From: Legionellales bacterium
GTDB taxonomy: Bacteria; Pseudomonadota; Gammaproteobacteria; Berkiellales; Berkiellaceae
DNA: 10,894 bases
Reading direction: 5' to 3'
Assembly: GCA_023266435.1 (NCBI GenBank)
Contig: JAHFQF010000066.1
Coordinates: 1-10,894 of the forward strand
Shown here: piece by piece, positions 1 to 8,203 of the stretch
Layout: every line of letters starts with the position of its first letter
How positions within the stretch are numbered: position 1 is the stretch's first letter
Made by a program: the position numbers and the translations under genes
The notes under the pieces: model-generated
Database searches by the model: none
Seen by the model: the letters and a program-made list of their open reading frames with translations, nothing else
Told to the model about the DNA's origin: nothing

Positions 1-477
1 ACTCACTGGGACTCCGGTACACAAACAGAAACTGGGCACAGTCGCCTCGAAACCAGACAGTATATCAGCATCCCTGTATTGGAGCATGCCAACATTCATC
101 CTGATTGGGTGGGCATTCAGTCTGCCACCAAGGTCATTAGAACAAGAACCATTCAAGAACAAACCTCCACAGAAATTTGCTATTTCATCAGCTCCCATCC
201 TTACCATTCCGCCGCCATTAAAAAAGCCATTCGTAGCCACTGGAGAGTTGAAAATAATCTTCACTGGCAGTTAGATATTTCTTTTAATGAAGACCGCTCT
301 CGTTGCAGAGTAAAAAATGAGGCTCAAAATCTGGCACTCTTTCGTCGAATCACCATGGCTTATCTGAAAAAAGATATTCAATCCAAAGTCGGCATTAAAT
401 GTAAGCGCAAAAAAGCTAGCTGGGATGAACAATATCTCTCCGAAATATTATCTGGAAAATACAATCAACCCCCTTGA
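1..477 (+). CDS. ISAs1-family transposase, C-terminal part (runs off the left edge)
   Basis: The frame is open from the first base, so this is the 3' portion of a longer gene. It gives about 158 residues, whereas ISAs1-family transposases are usually about 370. It begins with a GHSRLETR segment matching the family's conserved GHGRxExR stretch. The segment HWRVENNLHWQLDISFNED carries the Y-R-E type signature, and the Glu of RVEN is the likely third acidic residue of the DDE catalytic triad. The tail (KCKRKKASWDEQYLSEIL) matches the usual family C-terminus, so the 3' end appears intact, ending in TGA at 475-477. Known role of the family: cut-and-paste type transposition through an RNase H-fold DDE domain. 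The start lies outside the window, so whether the element is complete or broken cannot be told. The first two acidic residues are not visible. Confidence 0.9.
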   Translation, partial: THWDSGTQTETGHSRLETRQYISIPVLEHANIHPDWVGIQSATKVIRTRTIQEQTSTEICYFISSHPYHSAAIKKAIRSHWRVENNLHWQLDISFNEDRSRCRVKNEAQNLALFRRITMAYLKKDIQSKVGIKCKRKKASWDEQYLSEILSGKYNQPP

Positions 478-526
478 GAGGACATTTTTAACTTGCTCAA
501 ATAGAGGACATTCTTTATTTGCTCTG
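477..526. repeat. two tandem 24-bp repeats, probable insertion-sequence end
   Basis: Copies at 477-500 and 503-526 agree at 19 of 24 positions, with a 26-bp period. Both start AGAGGACATT and contain TTGCTC near their end. Read on the other strand, the outer edge is TGTCAGAGC, beginning about 529. A terminal TGT followed by repeated binding motifs is typical of the ends of elements with integrase-like (rve) transposases, such as the IS21 and IS481 groups. The repeats start on the last base of the transposase stop codon. They may be the right end of that element or a leftover of a second, unrelated one. The assignment to a family is inference. Confidence 0.5.
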
Positions 527-531
527 ACATA

Positions 532-566
532 TTTAAAAAATAACAATGAGCTTTATTAAAGCCCAT
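532..566 (-). terminator. probable intrinsic terminator of the efflux operon
   Basis: Read on the minus strand, ATGGGCTTT, loop AAT, AAAGCTCAT forms a 9-bp stem with one G-U pair (546-566). It is followed by TGTTATTTTTT, a U-rich tract at about 535-545. It lies about 107 bases past the stop of the RND pump gene, with no other gene between, so it most likely ends that transcript. The stem is only moderately GC-rich. On the plus strand there is no T-tract after the stem, so it should work in one direction only. Confidence 0.5.
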
Positions 567-672
567 CGGTATTATGCCTATTGTAAAACGCAAGACCATC
601 CACTTGTTGGCACCGCTCGGGGGGGGCACTGAGAGGTGTTTTCATAATGGAAAACTCTGAAGTCGAATTTCT

Positions 673-3600
673 TTAGGAAGAGGCGCCTTTATGGGATGGG
701 GGTCCCGTTACCAACTCCTTGGTAGCGCTAAAAAACTGTTTAATCCGTAACCCAATGTCATCCACAAGGGTATAAACAGGCGGAATCACTAATAAACTCA
801 AGACTGTTGACGTCACCAAACCACCAATGACCGCGACCGCCATCGGTGAGCGGAAACTGGTGTCAGCCGAGCCCCATCCTAACGCAATGGGTAACATGCC
901 TGCGCCCATGGCAATCGACGTCATAACAATCGGCCTTGCGCGCTTATGACAAGCATCCAACAAGGCTTCTAAGCGGTTCATTCCATGCTGACGACGCGCC
1001 TCAATGACATAATCTACCAACAAAATTGAGTTCTTGGTTGCAACACCCATTAACATTAATAGACCAATGAAAGAAGGCATGGATAGCATTTTCCCTGTCA
1101 CCAGTAAGCCAAAAAAAGCGCCTCCAAAAGATAAAGGCAATGCGGCTAAAATAGTAACAGGGTGTAAAAACGCTTTAAATAAGATCACCAAAACAATATA
1201 GATGCATAAAATACCCGTCAACATAGCCATTCCAAACCCTGCGGCCATTTCAGCATTGGCTTCCGCATCCCCTACTTCCTGAGCACGCAGACCAGCGGGT
1301 AAATTTTTCAAGCTAGGCAAGTTTTCTGCCGCTTTTTTCATCTCACCCAAAGGCAAACCAGCCAGCTCTACGTTAAATTGCACATTACGCTCCCGATCAT
1401 AACGCTCAATCACAGAAGGCCCACCTCCAAAAGATAATCTCGCTACCTGTCCTAGCATCACAGGCCCCTTACTGCCAGGTACTGCCAAACGAGACAAGGT
1501 TTCTAGATCGCGCAAACCTGAATCTGCTAAGCGCACCACAATAGGTACTTGTCGTTGAGACAAATTCAGCTTGGCCAATTGGCTGTCATAGTCCCCTGTT
1601 GTAGCAACACGCAAAGTTTCAGCAATCGCACTGCTCGTAACCCCCATCTCTGCGGCTTTTGCTAAATCAGGCACGACGCTGATTTCAGTACGCACTAACG
1701 AAGCAGTGGACTCGATATTTCCAATGTTGGGAATAGAGCGCAGCTCTTTTTCCAACGCCAATGCGGTTTTTATCAAAGTGTCTGAATCCGAGCCAGATAA
1801 GGCAAGCTGATATTTCTCCCCTGAGCCACCTAGCCCTACTTTACTGTGTACCCCAGGTAGTTGGATTAAGGCCGCACGCATTTGTTGTTCGATGATCTGT
1901 TTACGTGGCCGATCGCCACGCGCATCTAATTGTATCGTCAACGCTGCTTTGCGTGTTTCAGCCACACTGGGATTGAAAGCATCGGAGCCAGCCGATCCCG
2001 AGCCGATCGTGGTATACACGGTTTTTACATGGGGTACCGCCATCACAATCTGCCGTGCCATTTCCGAAGTGTGTATAGTTTGCTGTAACGTGGTCCCCGG
2101 TGGTAACTCCAGATAAACCTGTGTCTGTGAATTATCATCCGGCGGGATAAATCCTGACGGCAAAAAGAACGTGAGCGCAATGGACCCTATAAAGAATAAG
2201 CCTGCCGCAAGACTGGTTTTACAACGATTCTTGATACACCAAGTGACCAGCTGGATATATTGAGTAAGCCAGGGAGGATCTTCCGGATGGCTATGAACCC
2301 ATAGCCATAATTTACTTAATAAAGTGCTACCTTCTGCCCATTCAGGAACGGGCTTACCATCAACAATAGGACGCAATAGGTAAGCTGCCATCATCGGCGT
2401 GAGCATACGCGCCACAATCAGAGAAGCAAAAATAGCAAAGGATGCCGTCCAGCCAAATTGTTTGAAAAACTTACCTACAATCCCATCCATGAATGCCGTA
2501 GGCAAAAATACTGCTATCAAAGTAAAGGTAGTTGCAATCACCGCTAAGCCAATTTCATCCGCTGCTTCCATAGAAGCTTGGTATGGCGTTTTCCCCATGC
2601 GCATATGACGCACGATGTTTTCCACTTCCACAATAGCATCATCCACTAAGATACCAATGACAAGCGACATGGCTAGCAATGTGACCACATTGATAGAAAA
2701 GCCCATATACCGCATCCCAATGAAGGCCGGAATGGCTGACAGCGGCAAAGCGACGGCAGAGACGATCGTGGCCCGAAAATCTCGCAAAAATAGCAACACT
2801 ACCAACACGGCCAACATGGCGCCTTCATACAGCAGCCCCATGGAGGCATTGAACTCTTCAGAAACAGGCGTCACAAAGTCAAAAGATTCAGTAATGTGAA
2901 TATTTGGATGTAATCGCTCCAATTCTTTCAGTCTTGTGCGTACGCCTTCACCAACCTCAATATCACTTGCACCCCGGGAACGAATCACTTCAAATCCCAC
3001 GACAGGTTTTCCATCTAGAAAGGCTGCAGATTTAGGCTTTGCATAAGTATCACGAACCGTTGCTACCTGCTCCAGACGGACATGACGGCCATCAGATAAA
3101 GTGAGATCTAACTTAGCCAGTTCTTCAGCCGATTTGAGAGAAGACAAAGTGCGTAAAGGTTGCTCTGCACCACCAATCTCTGCTTTACCACCCGCACGTT
3201 CAATTTGGACATTGGCTAATTGATGAGATATATCTGAAGCGGTAGTATTCAATGCCTGTAACCTGAGTGGATCCAACTCCACCGCTACTTCACGGCTCAC
3301 TCCCCCAACCCGATTTACAGCGCCTACACCGCGAGCTGATAATAAAAGCTTGGCAATGTCATTGTCTACATACCATGACAAGCCTTCTGAATCTAAAAGA
3401 GAAGACGTGATGGTATACGCCAACACAGGACTCGCAGCAAGCTCTACTTTATTGACTAAAGGCTCTTGTAAACTGGTAGGCAAATCACTACGTACTTTAG
3501 TCACCGCAGAGCGCACGTCATCCAATGCTTCTTGTACCGGTTTTTCAATCCGAAATTCAGCAGTGATAGAAACCAATCCATCATATACTTTGGTATGTAA

Positions 3601-3840
3601 ATGCTTGAGCCCCTGTAATGTTGCTAAACTATTTTCCAGTTTGCGGGCCACTTCATTTTCTAATTGATTGGGTGCGGCGCCAGGTAAGGTGGCTGTCACG
3701 GTAATCATCGGCAAATCAATGTCTGGAAAGTTTTGCACTTTCATCATTTTAAATGAATATAAACCTGCCAAGGTCATTAGCACAAAGATCATAATGGTCG
3801 GGATAGGATTTTTAATCGACCAGGAAGAGACATTCATCAT
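673..3840 (-). CDS. RND-family multidrug efflux pump, HAE1 type (AcrB/MexB-like inner-membrane permease)
   Basis: A 1055-residue inner-membrane proton/drug antiporter, close to the usual family length of about 1030-1050. The first membrane span is at about 13-31, followed by porter-domain signatures (NFPDIDLPMITVTATLPGA at 37-55). A helix cluster covers about 335-560, then a second porter half, and a second cluster covers about 865-1025. Proton-relay residues are present: the Asp pair D400-D401 in GILVDDAIVEVEN, K936 in GVATKNSILLVDY, and R969 in RARPIVMTS, equivalent to AcrB D407/D408, K940 and R971. The pump therefore looks functional. The gene starts with two consecutive ATGs (3840 and 3837), one base after the adaptor's stop. 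It is the last gene of an outer-membrane channel, adaptor, pump operon. The substrate cannot be deduced; drug or detergent export is the family norm. The metal-exporting CzcA branch is less likely, since the sequence resembles HAE1 pumps. Confidence 0.96.
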   Translation of the reverse strand: MMNVSSWSIKNPIPTIMIFVLMTLAGLYSFKMMKVQNFPDIDLPMITVTATLPGAAPNQLENEVARKLENSLATLQGLKHLHTKVYDGLVSITAEFRIEKPVQEALDDVRSAVTKVRSDLPTSLQEPLVNKVELAASPVLAYTITSSLLDSEGLSWYVDNDIAKLLLSARGVGAVNRVGGVSREVAVELDPLRLQALNTTASDISHQLANVQIERAGGKAEIGGAEQPLRTLSSLKSAEELAKLDLTLSDGRHVRLEQVATVRDTYAKPKSAAFLDGKPVVGFEVIRSRGASDIEVGEGVRTRLKELERLHPNIHITESFDFVTPVSEEFNASMGLLYEGAMLAVLVVLLFLRDFRATIVSAVALPLSAIPAFIGMRYMGFSINVVTLLAMSLVIGILVDDAIVEVENIVRHMRMGKTPYQASMEAADEIGLAVIATTFTLIAVFLPTAFMDGIVGKFFKQFGWTASFAIFASLIVARMLTPMMAAYLLRPIVDGKPVPEWAEGSTLLSKLWLWVHSHPEDPPWLTQYIQLVTWCIKNRCKTSLAAGLFFIGSIALTFFLPSGFIPPDDNSQTQVYLELPPGTTLQQTIHTSEMARQIVMAVPHVKTVYTTIGSGSAGSDAFNPSVAETRKAALTIQLDARGDRPRKQIIEQQMRAALIQLPGVHSKVGLGGSGEKYQLALSGSDSDTLIKTALALEKELRSIPNIGNIESTASLVRTEISVVPDLAKAAEMGVTSSAIAETLRVATTGDYDSQLAKLNLSQRQVPIVVRLADSGLRDLETLSRLAVPGSKGPVMLGQVARLSFGGGPSVIERYDRERNVQFNVELAGLPLGEMKKAAENLPSLKNLPAGLRAQEVGDAEANAEMAAGFGMAMLTGILCIYIVLVILFKAFLHPVTILAALPLSFGGAFFGLLVTGKMLSMPSFIGLLMLMGVATKNSILLVDYVIEARRQHGMNRLEALLDACHKRARPIVMTSIAMGAGMLPIALGWGSADTSFRSPMAVAVIGGLVTSTVLSLLVIPPVYTLVDDIGLRIKQFFSATKELVTGPPSHKGASS

Positions 3841-3841
3841 C

Positions 3842-4954
3842 TTAGTTCACCACTTTGACCATATCGCCATCATTTAAAAAGCCGGCGCCCTGCACAGCAA
3901 CTTGTTCTTTAGCCTGAATTCCCTCAAGAATTTCCACATGATCGCCCGCCCGCAACCCTGTTTGTACTTTACGCTGAGCCACCTTATGGTTTTCATCTAC
4001 AACAAATAAGTAGGTGAACCCATCACGCACAACTAACGCCTGCTGTGACACAGTCAGGCCTTCTTTTTGTCCCAAATGAATCACTCCTGAAGCAAAAGTA
4101 CCTGCTTTTACTGCAAGGTTCTCTGGCAAGTCCACGTACACTAAGATATTACGCGTTTGTGGATCAGCACTGGGGCTTATTGCACGCACAGTCCCTTTCA
4201 GCACTGTGTCACCTGCTGCTGTCACACGCACTGTTGCATTTTTTTTGATACGAATGACCTCTTCTGCAGTGACCTCCGCACGCCACTCTAAACGATTTTG
4301 TCGTATGAGCCTAAACAGCTCCTGACCTGCACCTACCACAGCCCCCATCGTTGCATTCCGCGCTGAAATCACCCCTTGATCAGGTGCTTTTACCTGTGTA
4401 TGCGCTAAACGTAGTTGTGCCGCTTGATACATCGCTTGTGCAGCTTCATACCGCGCCAGTGCTGTTTTTTCCAATGTAAAATATTGATCCAATTGCTGTT
4501 TAGAGAGTGCATCTGTTTTTTCAATATTCCGGGCACGTACTGCATCCGCTTTGGCACTTTCGTAAGCAGCCAAGGCCTCCATACTATGTGCTCTGGCTTG
4601 CAATGTCTCCGCTTGACTTGTCTCACTAGTAAATGTCGCCAGCACTTGCCCCTTGGTTACGATATCACCCACATTGACATGCACATTGGCTAATCTCAGC
4701 CCATTTACTTCTGCACCGACGATGGCTTCTTGCCACGGCAAGATATTGCCATTTGCACGTAAAGAAATTGGCATACTCACCACTTTAGGTTGCGCGGTGG
4801 TAATGGTCAAAGCAGCTTTCACTTCCCCGATTTCTGAAGACTCTTCCCCAGTATCGCCGCCATGCAAAATTTTATACCCAAGCACACAGACAATGAAGAC
4901 GATTATCCACACTTTGGCTTTTTGAGATAATTTTGGAAAGTGTGCAATGTTCAT
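3842..4954 (-). CDS. RND efflux periplasmic adaptor (membrane fusion protein, HlyD/AcrA-like)
   Basis: A 370-residue adaptor that bridges the inner-membrane pump and the outer-membrane channel. An N-terminal hydrophobic span at about 14-27 acts as an uncleaved signal anchor. The single Cys there (C23, in FIVCVLG) has no lipobox, so this adaptor is probably membrane-anchored by the helix and not a lipoprotein. A biotinyl-lipoyl half-motif (EVNGLRLANVHVNVGDIV, about 83-100) precedes an Ala/Gln-rich coiled-coil hairpin (about 110-190). The second lipoyl half follows (KAPDQGVISARNATMGAVV), then a beta-barrel region (EWRAEVTAEE) and a membrane-proximal domain. The start ATG lies in an ATGA overlap with the stop of the upstream outer-membrane gene. 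It has a clear GAGGA ribosome binding site 6 bases upstream (4961-4965). Translational coupling within the operon is likely. Confidence 0.94.
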   Translation of the reverse strand: MNIAHFPKLSQKAKVWIIVFIVCVLGYKILHGGDTGEESSEIGEVKAALTITTAQPKVVSMPISLRANGNILPWQEAIVGAEVNGLRLANVHVNVGDIVTKGQVLATFTSETSQAETLQARAHSMEALAAYESAKADAVRARNIEKTDALSKQQLDQYFTLEKTALARYEAAQAMYQAAQLRLAHTQVKAPDQGVISARNATMGAVVGAGQELFRLIRQNRLEWRAEVTAEEVIRIKKNATVRVTAAGDTVLKGTVRAISPSADPQTRNILVYVDLPENLAVKAGTFASGVIHLGQKEGLTVSQQALVVRDGFTYLFVVDENHKVAQRKVQTGLRAGDHVEILEGIQAKEQVAVQGAGFLNDGDMVKVVN

Positions 4955-6399
4955 GTCTTATCCTCATTTTCTTCAAATTTTTTCTCTGCACTCCAGCCAC
5001 CACCCAATGCCCGATAGAGTGCAATCCAAGCGGCAATGCGTTCAAATCGCAAGTTAATCAACAGGTTGTCTGCAGCCAAGCGATAGCGACGCGCCTCTTC
5101 TAACTCCATCAAACTTGCAAGGCCCTCTCCATATCGAATCTCAGTGCCAACAAAAGCCACGGCATAACCCTCGGCCGCCGTTAAAGCACCCTCTACGCGC
5201 TTAGCAATGTTATCTAATTCAATCAAGGCTTTTTCTACTTCATAGATTGCTTGACGCACACTGGCCTGATACGTGGTGATGGCTTGTACATACGCTGCTT
5301 TTGCTGCATCTGTCTTTGCATTCAAGGCGGGTAAACTAAAAAACGGCATACTCACACTGACAGGACCAATAGACCAGGCATTAAAGCTGCGCTCTACACC
5401 AGAAGCCAACAGGCGATTTGCGCTCACGCTTCCATGAATAGAAAGCTGTGGCAGCATGGCTGCACGTGAAACCCCCACCAACGCGCTGGTAGCAACCACC
5501 TCACGTTGAGCGGCAAAAACATCCGGTCGCTGCGCAATCAAATTAGCAGGCACTGCTGGGACAGTGAGTAAATCATCCAACGCTTTGCCCTCTGCTGAAC
5601 GAGCTAATGGATGTTGCTCTTCCGAATGCTCCAGTGCTTCACGCACCACCTGCTCTTCTAAAGCAGTGAGCACCACCAAACTTTTGATGAGCTTTTCGCA
5701 TCCTGCTGCTTGCTGTATCACGCGATTGTTTGCTTCAGCATAACTCGCACGGACTAGTGCGGCGGAGCCAGGAGAGGTAAAGCCCACTTTTTCTGTAATC
5801 GCAGTTAATGAATTAGTTTTCTCGCGCGAGGACAAGTCGAGACGGCTGATTGTCAACTGCTGGGCACACAAACGATAAGCAAAATAGCTTTGCGCCATTT
5901 CTGCGGCTACCAACACACGCGCCTGATGCCATTGTGCTTGAGCGGCCTGATCTCGAGCTTTTAAACCATCCATCGTAGCAAAACTCTGCCCCCATAACCC
6001 AGGTTCCCAGGAAGCTTGTGCAGCGCCGGAAATCAATGTATGCGGCGATACGTTGCCTGCACTCACGCTATGGGTTCCGGAGGCAAGCAAAGTAACATCC
6101 GGGAAAAGTGCCGTTGCACCAGCAATGCGGTTTGCTCTGGCTGATACGACTTGGGTTTTTGCTGCAGCTAAGGTAGGGCTATGTTTTTGAGCAAGCGCAA
6201 TCCACTCAAGCAATAGAGGATCATCAAAACGACTCCACCAACTCACCAAATCGGTTGTCGCACCTTGATGTGGCATCGGCGCGTTCCACTCACTGGCGAT
6301 AGGCGCCCCTACATTGGGATTAGGCGACACCCAAGCAGCACAACCCGCAAGGAGTAAGAATAAGAGCAGTACACTGGAGTGATAAATTTTATAAATCAT
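4951..6399 (-). CDS. outer-membrane efflux lipoprotein (OMF channel, NodT/OprM/TolC-like)
   Basis: A 482-residue outer-membrane duct that completes the tripartite pump. The chosen start is the ATG at 6399. It yields a lipoprotein signal peptide (MIYKIYHSSVLLLFLLLAGC) with lipobox LAGC and lipidated Cys20. The frame stays open upstream to 6546, but that extension would bury the signal 49 residues in and is rejected. Family hallmarks are SWWSRFDDPLLLEWI near the N-terminus, LIAQRPDVFAAQREV mid-protein, GVSRAAMLPQLS, and the C-terminal YRALGGGW. The two-fold repeated long alpha-helical regions are rich in Ala and Gln. The ribosome binding site (AAGAAAG about 7 bases upstream) is weak. The gene is first in the operon and its TGA overlaps the adaptor ATG. 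Having the channel gene first is less common than adaptor, pump, channel. Confidence 0.93.
   Translation of the reverse strand: MIYKIYHSSVLLLFLLLAGCAAWVSPNPNVGAPIASEWNAPMPHQGATTDLVSWWSRFDDPLLLEWIALAQKHSPTLAAAKTQVVSARANRIAGATALFPDVTLLASGTHSVSAGNVSPHTLISGAAQASWEPGLWGQSFATMDGLKARDQAAQAQWHQARVLVAAEMAQSYFAYRLCAQQLTISRLDLSSREKTNSLTAITEKVGFTSPGSAALVRASYAEANNRVIQQAAGCEKLIKSLVVLTALEEQVVREALEHSEEQHPLARSAEGKALDDLLTVPAVPANLIAQRPDVFAAQREVVATSALVGVSRAAMLPQLSIHGSVSANRLLASGVERSFNAWSIGPVSVSMPFFSLPALNAKTDAAKAAYVQAITTYQASVRQAIYEVEKALIELDNIAKRVEGALTAAEGYAVAFVGTEIRYGEGLASLMELEEARRYRLAADNLLINLRFERIAAWIALYRALGGGWSAEKKFEENEDKT
4961..4965 (-). promoter_or_regulatory. ribosome binding site of the efflux adaptor gene
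   Basis: GAGGA on the minus strand, 6 bases before the adaptor ATG at 4954 and inside the end of the upstream outer-membrane gene. It supports this start and shows that the adaptor can recruit ribosomes despite the ATGA overlap. Confidence 0.7.
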
Positions 6400-6887
6400 T
6401 GCTTTACTTTCTTGTGCTTTAACCCGAATGTGAGATTTTGTGCTAAGAAACACCCCTGAGGGTCTAGCGTGAAATTCTGCCTCCAAACATCGTAGCACAA
6501 AACCCATAAATTGGGTTACCTGAGGAAAGAGGCAATCCAAAAACATGCCCCTTAGGAATCTAATTAACTTTTTCTGAAACTATACTCAAAGCGATGAGGA
6601 TTGTAAGCTGACAATAACAACATGCCTTAATCCACACGAAAAGAGCATATTCTGTCTTCCAATGTATAACCAACAGCGCGGCGCCGCTGCTTTCCTCAAC
6701 CATGCAGCCACCATATACTCATTTGCGGCGGCATGCCAAGCCCACACATTCCATTCTAGACCATGATGCGCCTCTCCGAGACACAGGTCTTTTAAAAAGA
6801 GCATGGCAATGCCTAGTAAGTTGACCGAAAGCTTGACAAGCTTCAAAAAAAGCGGAACATAACTCAATTAGAAAGGAGACGCCTATT
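6400..6887. other. divergent intergenic region between the efflux operon and the HAD gene
   Basis: About 490 bases must hold the promoters of both the leftward efflux operon and the rightward HAD-HIT operon. No RNA gene is recognised. On the minus strand, TTGAGT (about 6585-6590) followed by an AT-rich stretch ending near 6560 is a possible but weak efflux promoter; no good -10 box is present. A minus-strand frame at 6586-6867 (93 codons) starts with TTG and has no family resemblance, so I do not call it. A GC-rich near-palindrome containing GGCGCC sits at about 6674-6690. No gene for a TetR- or MarR-type regulator is found here, although these often sit beside such pumps. Confidence 0.5.
6829..6863 (+). 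promoter_or_regulatory. candidate promoter with a 15-bp palindromic operator for the HAD-HIT operon
   Basis: AAGCTTGACAAGCTT at 6829-6843 is a perfect inverted repeat (7-bp arms, one central base). It includes a consensus -35 hexamer TTGACA (6833-6838). The best -10 match is CATAAC at 6858-6863, with a long 19-base spacer, so the promoter itself is uncertain. A palindrome laid over a -35 box is the usual arrangement for repressor binding. The start codon of the HAD gene is at 6888, with a strong AAAGGAG ribosome binding site at 6872-6878. Confidence 0.35.
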
Positions 6888-7790
6888 ATGAAAAAAAATC
6901 TCTTTCAATTACCCGACATCATCACACCTTATACAGGCATTTTATTGGATGCTTATGGCGTTTTTTGGGGAGGCAACGGCGTTGGCCTATTACCTGGTGC
7001 TTTAGATGCCATGAAACAATTGGTGGACATGGGGAAAGTCGTTGGCATACTCTCCAACAGCACTCAATTAGTGGACAAAGAAATAGCGAAAATTCAAGCA
7101 CATGGCGTCATCGAAGGAATGCATTATCATTTTTTTCTCACCTCTGGAACAGTAACCCAGCATTTTTTCGCAAACGAAGAGCTACCGTTTGATATATGCA
7201 ATCAAAAATATTGGGTACTAGGAGAGTACGACGCACTCAAGTCTCCACATATTGAGCTTTTTGCAGGCTCTGCTTATACAGAAACTGCGGATATTGAAGA
7301 AGCGGATTTTATTTATGTAGTCACTCCTCAACTACAAGGGATGGATCAAACCGATCCAGACGTTTTTCAAGCACAGGTACAAGCCATTGCTCAGCACAAA
7401 CTGCCCATGGTTTGCGCTAATCCTGATCTATTTGCGCATGAGGGCGCGCCGCCTAAAGCAGTTGTGCGACAAGGTAGTATTGCCAAGCTCTATGAGTCTC
7501 TAGGTGGATTTGTATTTTATATTGGGAAACCACATCCATTTATTTACTCTGCAGCGTTAAAATGCTTTTCTCAAAGAAACGTTTGTAACAGTAAACAAAT
7601 ACTCATGATTGGCGATACGCCTGAAACTGATATCCGAGGTGCAAACAACATGGGCATGGGCTCGGCTTTGATTCTACAAACTGGCATCATGGCAGATAGA
7701 CTAGCCAAGAATTATCAATCCCTGGAGGAGTTGCCTCTTAGCGACCAACCTGATTTTTTTATAGAAAAGTTGCAATATCATGCCATTTGA
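6888..7790 (+). CDS. HAD-superfamily class IIA hydrolase (NagD-like, probable sugar or nucleotide phosphatase)
   Basis: A 300-residue cytoplasmic HAD-fold enzyme, similar to the TIGR01459-type class IIA group. Motif I is LLDAYGVFW with nucleophile D21. The usual second Asp of DxD is Tyr (Y23). Motif II is GILSNSTQ (S56), motif III is the Lys of GKPHP (K214), and motif IV is GDTPETD (D243, D248). CANPD (about 176-180) matches the class IIA cap region, and the C2-type cap lies between motifs II and III. The metal and phosphate ligands are thus largely present. Without the second Asp the general acid is altered, so phosphatase activity and substrate are uncertain. The start is supported by an AAAGGAG site 9 bases before ATG. 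The stop overlaps the following HIT gene by 11 bp. The substrate cannot be read from the sequence; NagD relatives hydrolyse nucleoside monophosphates and sugar phosphates. Confidence 0.88.
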   Translation: MKKNLFQLPDIITPYTGILLDAYGVFWGGNGVGLLPGALDAMKQLVDMGKVVGILSNSTQLVDKEIAKIQAHGVIEGMHYHFFLTSGTVTQHFFANEELPFDICNQKYWVLGEYDALKSPHIELFAGSAYTETADIEEADFIYVVTPQLQGMDQTDPDVFQAQVQAIAQHKLPMVCANPDLFAHEGAPPKAVVRQGSIAKLYESLGGFVFYIGKPHPFIYSAALKCFSQRNVCNSKQILMIGDTPETDIRGANNMGMGSALILQTGIMADRLAKNYQSLEELPLSDQPDFFIEKLQYHAI

Positions 7791-8196
7791 ACTGCACCCA
7801 AATCTACACAAAAAGTCTTTCATTCAAGACCTGCCACTCTGTCGTGTGTTATTAGAGGACAATCAATACTATCCCTGGATTTTTTTAGTCCCTCGCCGAG
7901 CAAATATCAGCCGCTTGATGGATTTAGAGATGGGCGATCAACTGCAGTTATTAAAGGAGCTTGATTTTTCCCAGAAAACAATTTGGAATGCGTTTGAACT
8001 CACCCAATTGAATGTGGCTGCGATTGGGAATAAAACTCCTCAACTGCACGTCCATGTCATTGGTAGAAGAGAAAGTGATCCAGCATGGCCTAATACGGTG
8101 TGGGATCACCCAGCGCATCAGCCTTATCTGCCCACTCAAAAAGACGTAGTGATTCGGATGCTTACAGAGAAATTTTCAACTTACCAGGTGGAATAA
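7780..8196 (+). CDS. HIT-family protein (histidine-triad nucleotide hydrolase-like)
   Basis: A 138-residue cytoplasmic protein of the length typical for single-domain HIT proteins. The C-terminal signature is QLHVHVIGRRESDPAWP (88-104). In the family motif H-x-H-x-H, the first His is Gln here (Q88). The middle His (H90, the nucleophile in the HINT/Ap4A group) and the last (H92) are kept. PWIFLVPRR (32-40) and the downstream RRESDPAWPNTVW match a bacterial HIT subgroup annotated as diadenosine tetraphosphate hydrolase-like. Known chemistry of the family is cleavage of the alpha-phosphate of dinucleoside polyphosphates or AMP derivatives; activity here is inferred. The ATG lies inside the last codons of the HAD gene in another frame. 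There is no strong ribosome binding site, so translation probably depends on coupling. Confidence 0.88.
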   Translation: MPFELHPNLHKKSFIQDLPLCRVLLEDNQYYPWIFLVPRRANISRLMDLEMGDQLQLLKELDFSQKTIWNAFELTQLNVAAIGNKTPQLHVHVIGRRESDPAWPNTVWDHPAHQPYLPTQKDVVIRMLTEKFSTYQVE

Positions 8197-8203
8197 ACTC
8201 AGT

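Noticed and set aside
618..627. A run of eight G near the end of the efflux operon
   Set aside because: A single G-run with no further runs to form a quadruplex; it lies in non-coding DNA and explains nothing.
6400..6546. N-terminal extension of the outer-membrane channel gene to 6546
   Set aside because: It would place 49 residues before a clear lipoprotein signal peptide and lipobox; the ATG at 6399 fits far better.
6586..6867. 93-codon minus-strand frame in the divergent intergenic region
   Set aside because: It starts with TTG, its first ATG is at codon 22, it has no ribosome binding site and no recognisable family. It would also occupy most of the region needed for the promoters.
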